The position numbers and the translations under genes are program-made. A DNA stretch of 14,687 nt, taken from NCBI GenBank assembly GCA_046545795.1, contig JBKGZD010000056.1:1-14687 (forward strand), given 5' to 3'. The stretch comes from JAGXLC01 sp046545795 (GTDB taxonomy: Bacteria > Bacteroidota > Bacteroidia > Bacteroidales > UBA12077). Below the pieces are notes generated by a model. That model made no database searches, was not told where the DNA came from, and was given only the letters and a program-made list of their open reading frames with translations. This document shows, in pieces, positions 1 through 6,902 of the stretch; within the stretch, counting starts at the first letter, position 1; every line of letters starts with the position of its first letter.

Positions 1-70
1 CCCGGAGGGTTGAACATTTATAGCTCACAATATAACGAATAGAACGCGACTCCGGGAGGAGTCGAACCTT
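1..70. repeat. two diverged copies of a short palindromic intergenic repeat
   Basis: A GC-rich palindrome at 47-64 has perfect 7-base arms, CGACTCC and GGAGTCG, around a GGGA loop, followed by AACCTTT. A similar string, CCGGAGGGTTGAACATTT, starts at the window edge, so two copies of one repeat seem to lie about 45 bases apart. The left copy is cut by the edge. The sharp GC contrast with the AT-rich surroundings suggests a REP-like dispersed element. Its copy number in the genome cannot be seen here. Confidence 0.5.
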
Positions 71-103
71 TGGCAGATGATAAAAAAACAACCTATATGG
101 TTT

Positions 104-189
104 GATGCCGGATACCTGATGCCGGAGTGTGGATTCTGAGATATTCAATATTTCATGAAACCTGAAACTTGAAACTTGAAACGTTTCAA
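104..189. repeat. short direct repeats and a 7-base tandem repeat
   Basis: GATGCCGGA occurs at 104-112 and again at 118-126. At 156-183 the 7-base unit TGAAACY/G occurs four times in tandem (TGAAACC, TGAAACT, TGAAACT, TGAAACG). The last unit forms part of a perfect 14-base palindrome, TTGAAACGTTTCAA, at 176-189. No coding sequence is visible here. This is probably repeat-derived spacer downstream of the minus-strand transporter gene. Confidence 0.55.
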
Positions 190-220
190 TCCATCCGTAC
201 CTAATGTATAAAAACTATAG

Positions 221-239
221 AAAAAAGTCGTCCACTTTT
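221..239 (-). terminator. weak terminator after the EamA transporter gene
   Basis: Read on the minus strand, the inverted repeat AAAAGT-GGACG-ACTTTT (223-239) ends in a run of Ts, 14 bases after the transporter stop codon. The stem is only 6 bp and AT-rich, so it is a weak candidate. Its position directly downstream of the gene is the main support. Confidence 0.35.
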
Positions 240-253
240 AAGGAGAGATTCCC

Positions 254-1189
254 TTACACAAAGAACAAAGCAACTCCGGCAAAGGCAATTACTGCCCCTG
301 CTACCTCCACAAAATTAATTTTCTCTTTAAAATAAAGAACGGCTGGAGGAATAATCAATACAGGCACAAGAGCCATAAGAGTTGAGGCAATACCTGTTAA
401 TGTATTCTGAACAGCCAGTAATGAAAATCCTACACCGAGAAAAGGACCGAAAAAGGCACCTATCGTAATCCTTTTCATAGCCTTCTTATTTTTCACAGCC
501 TGAAACACTCTGTGCCATCTGCGAAGGAAAAAGAACATCAGCATAAAACCAACAGTTCCGGCCAAAACTCTAATCTGAGTAGCTGCAAACGCATCATAGT
601 CCTGCATGCCAAACTTACTTAAAACAAGACCTGTTGCTTGTCCGGCAGCACCGCCAAATGCTAAAATAATTCCAATAACATGACGGGAAGGTTTCAGATT
701 GCGTTTTTTTGGACCCTCTTCATGGATCCGGGAAGGATTGGGATTGCGGTTTTTCTTTTGCATAATAACCAGCACAATACCCGTCAAGGTAATTGCCATT
801 CCTAAAATATTAATAAAAGTCATTCTTTCATCCATAACCAGCCATCCTATGATTCCTGCTAAAATTGGGGTGAACGACATTATTAGTGAGGAAATCCTTG
901 CTCCAATCACTACATAAGCCTCAAATAAAAATAAATCACCAAGTGCAAATCCTACCAAACCGGATATTATCAGCCATTTCCACTGATGCAATGATGCATC
1001 CAATGGTAAAAACATACCCCTTGTAAAATAAGTATATATCCCTAATAAAAAAATTGCCATAAAAAGGCGGATAAGATTAACAGATAAAGAACCAACCTTT
1101 TTCCCCGCAGATTCAAAAGCTAAAGCTGTGGCTGTCCAGCAAAATGCCGCTGCTAATCCTGCAATTTCTCCAAAATGAGTATCTAACAT
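254..1189 (-). CDS. EamA/DMT-family inner-membrane transporter
   Basis: A 311-residue polytopic membrane protein of the drug/metabolite transporter superfamily. It has about ten hydrophobic segments arranged as two EamA repeats. The first covers roughly residues 5-143, with the family-typical GLAAAFCWTATALAFESAGK start and a TPILAGIIGWLVMDERMT segment before its last helix. The second covers roughly 168-311, with the matching VPVLIIPPAVLYFKEKI segment. A basic, polar linker at about 144-167 joins the halves. Family members export or import small metabolites such as amino acids, but the sequence does not reveal the substrate. The length is normal for the family. The ATG at 1189 is chosen because the first helix begins directly after it. 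The gene stands alone, divergent from the next gene, and is followed by a weak hairpin. Confidence 0.9.
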   Translation of the reverse strand: MLDTHFGEIAGLAAAFCWTATALAFESAGKKVGSLSVNLIRLFMAIFLLGIYTYFTRGMFLPLDASLHQWKWLIISGLVGFALGDLFLFEAYVVIGARISSLIMSFTPILAGIIGWLVMDERMTFINILGMAITLTGIVLVIMQKKNRNPNPSRIHEEGPKKRNLKPSRHVIGIILAFGGAAGQATGLVLSKFGMQDYDAFAATQIRVLAGTVGFMLMFFFLRRWHRVFQAVKNKKAMKRITIGAFFGPFLGVGFSLLAVQNTLTGIASTLMALVPVLIIPPAVLYFKEKINFVEVAGAVIAFAGVALFFV

Positions 1190-1617
1190 CGTAATATCAG
1201 TTTTTATTTATTTGAAAATGAATCAAGAAACAGCACGACAAAATAAATATTTATTGCCGGGCTTTTATAATTTTTCCTTCAAGATTTTCTTCCCTGGATA
1301 ATTCGTGCATTATTCCTTTTGCTTCCCCCTGTATCAAAAATTGGTTGTTTGGATATAATTAATAAAAAAAAGTTTAACCATATACAAACATAAAATTGTA
1401 TAAAATTTATCAACAATGAATTAATCCAAAAAGACATAAATTAAACCATTGTTAAACAGACGATTAACAAAACAAAACAGCCGGTATAAATAACTGTAAT
1501 CCTTGTAATTTTAAAAGTTTACAGTATGAAAATGTAGAAACGGTTAAAAAAATACTTGCAAAATTTTTAGTTTGTAAGGTGCTATTTTATATATTTACGT
1601 GAAATAAAAACAGTTTC
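1190..1617. other. gene-free divergent spacer, 428 bases
   Basis: This AT-rich spacer lies between the minus-strand transporter and the plus-strand type IX substrate and must hold both promoters. No promoter here is convincing: a TATATTTA box at 1590-1597 fits the -7 consensus TAnnTTTG except for its last base, but the nearest upstream TTG (1572-1574) is only 15 bases away. A minus-strand micro-ORF from 1310 to 1251 (MHELSREENLEGKIIKARQ) is open upstream to about 1350. It could be a decayed gene end or chance. No RNA gene or terminator was recognised. Confidence 0.5.
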
Positions 1618-2256
1618 ATGGGTAACATTAAAAGATTACTTACATACAGCATTTTATTTGTTCTTTTTACAACACAGTCTTTTTCACAAATTGACGGTAT
1701 CGCATTTAAAGATTCGGTATATACTGCTACCTTCGAACGTTTTTTTGTGCCGGTAATATTAGATGACAACGACTCACTATACCTGAGCCAACAAGCCACC
1801 GAAGATTATGATTTCACCTGGCAAATTAATGGTGCTACAGAAGATTTAGAAATCTTAGAGCAACTTAATTATCTGGCTTATAAATACACCTTCCCGGAAG
1901 AAGGAGTGTATGATGTTTCTCTTGAGGTAACTGACACAAATGGTGTAACTTATTACAGCAACCGGGAAATTATTATTGAAGATGAAATTGAGGTTCCAAA
2001 TGTCTTCACTCCAAACGGAGATGATGTAAATGATATGTTCGTCGTAAAGTCCAGTGGTAATCCGGATAATAAGCTGGAACTTGTTATTTATAACCGGAAC
2101 GGGGAACTTGTATATAAACAAACAGCTCGTGTTGTTTATTGGGACGGGAAACTTGCCTCAGGGGAAGATGCAGCTGAGGGTGTTTACTATTACGTGATAT
2201 CTTCTCAAGGAGAGTCCAAAAAAACAAAAAAAGGTTTTTTCCATCTTTTCAGATAA
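1618..2256 (+). CDS. secreted protein with PKD-like domain and type B T9SS sorting domain
   Basis: A 212-residue exported protein. Residues 1-24 form a signal peptide with a hydrophobic core (ILFVLFTTQSFSQ). A middle part at about 45-120 has PKD/Ig-like character (YTFPEEGVYDVSLEVTDTNG). The C-terminal ~85 residues are a gliding-motility-type (CHU_C, type B) sorting domain. It starts at VPNVFTPNGDDVNDMF, continues through LVIYNRNGELVY and YWDGK, and ends in GVYYYVISSQGESKKTKKGF. In Bacteroidota this domain directs export through the outer membrane by the type IX system. No enzymatic domain is visible, so it is a small surface or released protein of unknown role. No T9SS machinery gene is in the window. 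The following kinase gene starts 69 bases later, perhaps independently. Confidence 0.88.
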   Translation: MGNIKRLLTYSILFVLFTTQSFSQIDGIAFKDSVYTATFERFFVPVILDDNDSLYLSQQATEDYDFTWQINGATEDLEILEQLNYLAYKYTFPEEGVYDVSLEVTDTNGVTYYSNREIIIEDEIEVPNVFTPNGDDVNDMFVVKSSGNPDNKLELVIYNRNGELVYKQTARVVYWDGKLASGEDAAEGVYYYVISSQGESKKTKKGFFHLFR

Positions 2257-2270
2257 TTCTTTCTAACCTT

Positions 2271-2301
2271 TTCACCTTAATGAAATATTTTTTTATCTTT
2301 A
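2271..2301 (+). promoter_or_regulatory. candidate promoter of the histidine kinase gene
   Basis: TATCTTTA at 2294-2301 fits the Bacteroidota -7 element TAnnTTTG except for its last base. TTC at 2271-2273, with the expected 20-base spacing, stands where TTG is normal. Both boxes are imperfect, so the call is tentative. It would start the kinase/hemerythrin/LuxR cluster about 20 bases before the ATG at 2326. Confidence 0.3.
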
Positions 2302-2325
2302 TTTTATTAAGGATTTAATAGCTAT

Positions 2326-4167
2326 ATGCAAAAAAGCAAGGCAGGCAGGAAAAAACCAAACATTAATAAGCACAAAAGCTTAAATACAGCCTTAAAAATT
2401 AGTCTGATTTACCTCGGCCTTAGCTTTATATGGATTTTTTATTCCGATAAGTTGGTAGAATCCTTTGCTGAAAACATGACCAATTTATCACATTATCAAA
2501 CGATAAAAGGAATGCTTTTTATCGCTATCTCGGCATTTATTATATTTGCACTTATTTATAAAGAACTGAAAGAGAAAAACATCATAAACGAAAAAATTAC
2601 AAAAAGCGAAGAAAAGTACCGTACCTTCATCAACGAAACCCACGAGGGAATATATCGTTTTGAACTCAAAAAACCTTTAAACACCCAATTGCCTTTACCT
2701 CAACAACTTAACCATATATACCAAAATGCCTGGCTGGCGGAATGTAATAAGGCATTTGCAAAAACTTATGGGTACTCCACAAAGGAACTTGAAAATTTAA
2801 AACTATGGGAATTCCATGAAAAAATAAAATCCCAAGGAGGAAAAAAATTAATTGAAAATTTTATTTCTTCAGGCTATCAGCTAAAAAATATAGTGAATCA
2901 AGAAGAAACAAAGGATGGACGAAAATTATATATCTCAAAAAATATTACGGGAATTATTATCAACGATAATTTAATAAGCGCCTGGGGTTCTCAAAGTAAC
3001 GTGACAGAAAGGAAAAAACAAGAAGAACAGCTGAAAGTAGCAAAAGAGAAAGCAGAAGAGAGCGATAAACTTAAGAGCGCTTTTCTGGCTAATATGTCAC
3101 ATGAAATAAGAACACCTCTTAATGGTATTCTCGGGTTCTCGTATTTGTTGTCAAAAGAAGAACTAAAAAAAAGCCAGAAGGAAAAATTCAATAAAATTAT
3201 AAAACACAATGGAAAACAACTGCTCAATATCATTAATGACATCCTGGATATTTCAAAAATTGAAGCCCATCAGCTTACACTCTACAATTCAGCCTTTTCC
3301 TTAAATGAAATGATGAAGGAAATCGAAACGCTTTACCTGAATAATGAAAAGCTTATAAAGAAACAAATCAAATTTTCCTCACACCTGGGTTTAAATACAA
3401 ATAACGATCTTATTATTGCGGACAGAGAACGAATTATGCAAATTTTGCAGAATCTAATTAATAATGCAATTAAATTTACTGACAAAGGAGAAATTGAATT
3501 TGGCTATGAGCAAAAAGAGCAAAAATTGAAGTTTTATGTGAAAGACACGGGTTCTGGTATTCCCAAAGAAAAGCAAAAGGATATCTTCGAAAGATTCAGC
3601 CAGGAAAAGAAAAACCATAAACAAAATGTTGATGGTACAGGCCTGGGTTTATCTATTGCAAAAGGATTATTAGATTTGATGGGAGGAAAAATCTGGGTTG
3701 AGTCAGAAGTCGAAAAAGGCTCAACGTTTTACTTTACTATTCCTTTAAAAAAAGCAAAACAAAATCAACATGGAGAAGATAGCAGAAAGAAAAACCTGGA
3801 TCTTTCAGATAAAACAATATTGATTGTCGAAGATGATTATAACAGCTATCTGCTTCTCAAAACAATATTAAAAGAAAGTAATTGTAAAATCATATATGCC
3901 GATAATAGTTATAAAGCAATCGAAACTATAAAGACAAATCCCAATATTGACTTAATATTAATGGATATCAGGCTGCCCCAGATGGATGGACTGACTGCAA
4001 CGAAAGAAATAAAAAAAATAAGAGAGGATATAATTATCATTGCTCAATCTGCCTACGCCATGTCAGAAGATAAAAAGAAAAGTATAAAGGCCGGATGCTC
4101 AGATTTCATCTCCAAACCTATAGATAAAGAAGAGTTAATAGAAATAGTAAATAAATATTTAGCATAA
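2326..4167 (+). CDS. membrane hybrid histidine kinase (PAS-HisKA-HATPase-REC)
   Basis: A 613-residue sensor kinase with its own receiver. Two transmembrane helices at about 21-41 and 58-80 enclose only a short external loop, so sensing is probably cytoplasmic or in the membrane. A PAS domain follows at about 93-230 (EKYRTFINETHEGIYRFEL, then the TERKKQEEQL exit helix). The dimerisation domain has phospho-acceptor His259 in MSHEIRTPLNGILGF. The ATP-binding domain shows the N box NLINNAIKFT, the G1 box DTGSGIP, the F box FERFSQ and the G2 box GTGLGLSIAKG. The receiver at about 493-613 keeps the acidic pair (VEDDYN), Asp547 in LMDIRLPQMDG and the terminal Lys (ISKPID), so it should be active. 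There is no output domain. Phosphate probably passes to another protein, possibly the LuxR regulator two genes downstream, which is inference from position. Confidence 0.93.
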   Translation: MQKSKAGRKKPNINKHKSLNTALKISLIYLGLSFIWIFYSDKLVESFAENMTNLSHYQTIKGMLFIAISAFIIFALIYKELKEKNIINEKITKSEEKYRTFINETHEGIYRFELKKPLNTQLPLPQQLNHIYQNAWLAECNKAFAKTYGYSTKELENLKLWEFHEKIKSQGGKKLIENFISSGYQLKNIVNQEETKDGRKLYISKNITGIIINDNLISAWGSQSNVTERKKQEEQLKVAKEKAEESDKLKSAFLANMSHEIRTPLNGILGFSYLLSKEELKKSQKEKFNKIIKHNGKQLLNIINDILDISKIEAHQLTLYNSAFSLNEMMKEIETLYLNNEKLIKKQIKFSSHLGLNTNNDLIIADRERIMQILQNLINNAIKFTDKGEIEFGYEQKEQKLKFYVKDTGSGIPKEKQKDIFERFSQEKKNHKQNVDGTGLGLSIAKGLLDLMGGKIWVESEVEKGSTFYFTIPLKKAKQNQHGEDSRKKNLDLSDKTILIVEDDYNSYLLLKTILKESNCKIIYADNSYKAIETIKTNPNIDLILMDIRLPQMDGLTATKEIKKIREDIIIIAQSAYAMSEDKKKSIKAGCSDFISKPIDKEELIEIVNKYLA

Positions 4168-4228
4168 GTGAAATTGATTTATATTATTGAACTTAAACGT
4201 TAAATTATCATAGAAAAACTAATATAAA

Positions 4229-4948
4229 ATGAATCAACTTTCCCTGATAACTCCAAAAACAAAGATGGCAGATATCATTCACATGAACCACCTTTTGTTA
4301 CCGGTAATCAACCGTTTTGGGATACAACTCGGCTTCGGGGATAAATCCGTTGAAACTATTTGTAACGAAAAGAAAATTAATATTTCATTTTTCCTGGATA
4401 TTATCAATACCTATAACGATAACAACTACTTCCCTGAAGAGCAAATGCGGAAATATCCAGTAAAAATGATAATTAATTATTTACTGGAGACTCATAACTA
4501 TTACAGGAAGAAAATAATGCCGGAAACAGAAACCATGATTAATAAACTGATAAAAAGTTGCCCGGAAAATTGTGATAACCTGAAACTGATTGAGGAATTT
4601 TATAAAAAATACAGAGACGAATTGCATCAACATCTTAAAAACGAAGAAGATAAGTTTTTCCCTTATCTGATAGAGCTTTCAGAAACGCAAGAAGATGCCA
4701 CTTCTAAAGAAAAAATAAGAAAGAAATACAATTTTTCTTATGATAACCACCGGGAAGAGCACGATAATGTAATTAGTAAGCTGCTGGATTTAAAAAATAT
4801 TTTGATAAAGTATCTCCCTCCCACATATGACCAGGATTTAGGTAATGATTTGCTTTCCGCTTTATTTGTTTTTGAAAAAGACCTGAATGATCATGAGCGG
4901 CTGGAAGATATCATATTGCTCCCGGCTATAAAAGAATTCAGAAATTAA
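4229..4948 (+). CDS. hemerythrin-domain protein, YtfE/ScdA (RIC)-like
   Basis: A 239-residue cytoplasmic di-iron protein. All six expected hemerythrin ligands can be placed: His89, His135 with Glu139 (HxxxE), His178 and His222 with Glu226 (HxxxE). The 44-residue gap from His178 to His222 matches my recollection of E. coli YtfE (160 to 204). Residues 1-65 resemble the ScdA_N/DUF542 domain (VINRFGIQLGFGDKSVETI), but the Cys-Cys seen in ScdA and YtfE is absent, with LGFG in that place. RIC-family proteins repair iron-sulfur centres after nitric-oxide or oxidative damage, while other hemerythrins sense oxygen or iron. Without the cysteines, a sensory or iron-handling role is at least as likely as repair. 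The gene sits 61 bases after the kinase and 24 before the LuxR gene, probably in one operon. Confidence 0.85.
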   Translation: MNQLSLITPKTKMADIIHMNHLLLPVINRFGIQLGFGDKSVETICNEKKINISFFLDIINTYNDNNYFPEEQMRKYPVKMIINYLLETHNYYRKKIMPETETMINKLIKSCPENCDNLKLIEEFYKKYRDELHQHLKNEEDKFFPYLIELSETQEDATSKEKIRKKYNFSYDNHREEHDNVISKLLDLKNILIKYLPPTYDQDLGNDLLSALFVFEKDLNDHERLEDIILLPAIKEFRN

Positions 4949-4972
4949 GTTACGGATTTTGCAAAGATCAAT

Positions 4973-5551
4973 ATGAAAAAAAACATTATCATATCCACAA
5001 CATCCTACCTTGTCCAAAAAGGTATCTCTGCCATTATTCGTGAAATAACAGAGTCTGATATTGTCTTTATCAATTCCCTTGGTGAAATCAATAAGTATCT
5101 TGAATTAAATAAAGTCAGTTTTGTTATTATTGATCAAAAACTTTTAACTAAGAAAGAATACAGAGATTTGTTTTTCTCTTTAAAAAATGAGACAAAATAT
5201 ATTGCACTTGCGTCAGATGAGAAATGCCTTCCTGCAGCTAAAAAGTTTGATGCAATCATTAAAACAACTGATTCAAAGGACAAAATATTCCCACTCCTGG
5301 AAAGAATGTTAAAAAGTGCAGAAAAGAATGAAGAAGCTTTATCACTATTGAGCAGAAGAGAAACAGATGTATTAAAACTGGTTGCCCTGGGCTATACCAA
5401 CAAACAAATAGCAGAAAAACTTTTTATAAGTACTCATACCGTTATTTCCCACAGAAAAAATATAACTGCAAAACTAGGCATCAAAACTGTATCGGGCCTG
5501 GCAGTTTATGCGGTTTTAAACAATCTTATCCCCAAAGATCATATTCAATAG
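4973..5551 (+). CDS. LuxR/NarL-type regulator with degenerate receiver domain
   Basis: A 192-residue DNA-binding regulator. The C-terminal ~65 residues are a GerE/LuxR helix-turn-helix (LSRRETDVLKLVALGYTNKQ, then STHTVISHRKNITAKLGIKT). The N-terminal ~115 residues have receiver length and pattern. Asp54 (FVIIDQK) sits at the phospho-acceptor position and a Lys is present after the fifth strand (AIIKT). The usual N-terminal acidic pair is replaced by Ser8-Thr9-Thr10, so Mg-dependent phosphorylation is doubtful. It may be an atypical receiver controlled by a partner, for example the hemerythrin protein encoded 24 bases upstream. It lies 146 bases before the porin-feo operon, the likeliest target. 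Direct phosphotransfer from the upstream hybrid kinase remains possible. Confidence 0.87.
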   Translation: MKKNIIISTTSYLVQKGISAIIREITESDIVFINSLGEINKYLELNKVSFVIIDQKLLTKKEYRDLFFSLKNETKYIALASDEKCLPAAKKFDAIIKTTDSKDKIFPLLERMLKSAEKNEEALSLLSRRETDVLKLVALGYTNKQIAEKLFISTHTVISHRKNITAKLGIKTVSGLAVYAVLNNLIPKDHIQ

Positions 5552-5620
5552 GTTAATGCCTTTTATATCCCAGATTGGCTTTTAGACAGGTATCTGAAAT
5601 GATATTAATGGATTCCATAA

Positions 5621-5640
5621 AATCCCAACATTTAGGGATT
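5621..5640. promoter_or_regulatory. inverted repeat overlapping the feo promoter, candidate operator
   Basis: AATCCC (5621-5626) and GGGATT (5635-5640) form a perfect 6-base inverted repeat with an 8-base AT-rich spacer. The right arm overlaps the TTG of the -33 box at 5639-5641. Dyads of this size and position are typical regulator sites. The neighbouring LuxR protein or an iron or redox regulator could bind it. The link to a given regulator is inference. Confidence 0.4.
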
Positions 5641-5669
5641 GCCTGCTTATTTACTCAGCTATATTTTTG
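5639..5669 (+). promoter_or_regulatory. promoter of the porin-feoB-feoA operon
   Basis: TTG at 5639-5641, a 20-base spacer and TATTTTTG at 5662-5669 match the Bacteroidota primary promoter (TTG ... TAnnTTTG) exactly. Transcription would start near 5674, giving a leader of about 24 bases before the porin ATG. It is the best promoter match I found in the window. Confidence 0.65.
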
Positions 5670-5697
5670 CAGCAATGTTTAATAAAGCTAAATAAAG

Positions 5698-6864
5698 ATG
5701 AAAACAGTATATCCTATTTTTACATTGTGGCTAGTTATGCTCTTAATACTATCAGGAGAAAAAAGCAATGCACAAGAGGAAAAATTCTCACTTGATGCAG
5801 CCTTGACAAAGGATGCAATTAACAATATGAATGGTGGAATAAAAAGAGGACACGCTTTTCTTGGACTCATAGATTTAGGTTTCAATATCAATACAGAACA
5901 ATTAAATCTATGGGAAAACGGAAATTTCTACCTGCATATCCAAAACACCTATGGACAAACTCCAACAGAAAACCTTGTTGGTGATATTCAAGTATTTTCA
6001 AATATTGAAAACGGCACCTACACGTATTTATATCAATTCTGGTATAAGCATCAAAAGGAGAATTTCTCTTTTATTGCGGGAAAACATGATATGAACGAGG
6101 AATTTTTTACCAGTGAACTTGCCGGAGAATATATTAACAGCTCATTTGGTATTATGCCAACAGCTTCGCTGAATGTGCCTGTATCAATATTCCCTTATAC
6201 GACCCTGGGATTTGTGGGAAATTATAAAATCAATGAAACTTTTGAAGCAAAAGTAGGAATATACAACGGAATACCAGGAGAAATAACACATAGCAATTTT
6301 GGAACCGATCTGAATCTGAAAAAACAGAATGGATTGTTCTATGTGGGGGAACTACATCTACATGATATTTTTCAAAATAATCCAGGAACATACAAAGTGG
6401 GATTATTTCATCATAGTGGCAAGTTTGACAATGTTTTAAACACCGAGAAAGAAAAAAAAGGATTAAGTGGATTTTACTTCATCGCTGATCAGATGATTTT
6501 TACAACAGATAAGTCAAATGACCGAGGACTTGGTACCATGCTCCAGGCAGGTTATTCGCCAAATAAAAACAGCATTAATGATTACTACCTGGCTTATGGA
6601 CTGAATTACTCAGGAATATTCCAGAAAAATCAAAATGATATGCTTGGTATAGCCATTGCACATGCTTCGATGAATAATTCATCACTCACTAAGGAAGAAT
6701 CAGGTTATGCATCATGTGAGACAGCATTTGAAATGATATACAAATTACAAATTTTCAACAACCTGAGTATCCAACCTAACATTCAATATATTTTACATCC
6801 CGGAATGAAAAAAACAAGAGAGAATGCATTAGTGGGATTACTCAGATTACAATGGAATTATTAA
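5698..6864 (+). CDS. outer-membrane porin, OprB-like, first gene of the feo operon
   Basis: A 388-residue outer-membrane beta-barrel protein. Residues 1-25 are a signal peptide ending KSNAQ. The mature part alternates short amphipathic strands and loops: GHAFLGLIDLGFNI, NGNFYLHIQNTYGQ, TYLYQFWYKHQ, FSFIAGKHDMNEEF, ASLNVPVSIFPYTTLGF, FEAKVGIYNGIPG, GTYKVGLFHHSG and MLQAGYSP. It ends in RLQWNY, a C-terminal aromatic typical of barrel proteins. The pattern and length fit the carbohydrate-selective OprB porin family. Its position, 38 bases before feoB and directly behind the operon promoter, suggests it lets ferrous iron or a small iron complex cross the outer membrane to FeoB. That substrate is inference, and sugar or general solute uptake is the alternative. 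Confidence 0.82.
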   Translation: MKTVYPIFTLWLVMLLILSGEKSNAQEEKFSLDAALTKDAINNMNGGIKRGHAFLGLIDLGFNINTEQLNLWENGNFYLHIQNTYGQTPTENLVGDIQVFSNIENGTYTYLYQFWYKHQKENFSFIAGKHDMNEEFFTSELAGEYINSSFGIMPTASLNVPVSIFPYTTLGFVGNYKINETFEAKVGIYNGIPGEITHSNFGTDLNLKKQNGLFYVGELHLHDIFQNNPGTYKVGLFHHSGKFDNVLNTEKEKKGLSGFYFIADQMIFTTDKSNDRGLGTMLQAGYSPNKNSINDYYLAYGLNYSGIFQKNQNDMLGIAIAHASMNNSSLTKEESGYASCETAFEMIYKLQIFNNLSIQPNIQYILHPGMKKTRENALVGLLRLQWNY

Positions 6865-6902
6865 TAAAAGCCAATTGAACTCTTAAGTAAAAAAATTAAG
6901 AT

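Noticed and set aside
1251..1350. Minus-strand micro-ORF ending in MHELSREENLEGKIIKARQ
   Set aside because: Only 19 codons from its ATG and about 32 from the preceding stop, with no start signal or recognisable family. The codon use looks coding-like, so a decayed gene end is possible, but it cannot be supported.
2213..2242. A-run/T-run hairpin at the end of the type IX substrate gene as a terminator
   Set aside because: It lies inside the coding sequence and encodes the Lys-rich end of the sorting domain, and it has no GC stem.
5600..5640. Fur box before the feo operon
   Set aside because: The stretch GAAATGATATTAATGG has a few bases in common with the Fur consensus but lacks its repeated symmetry.
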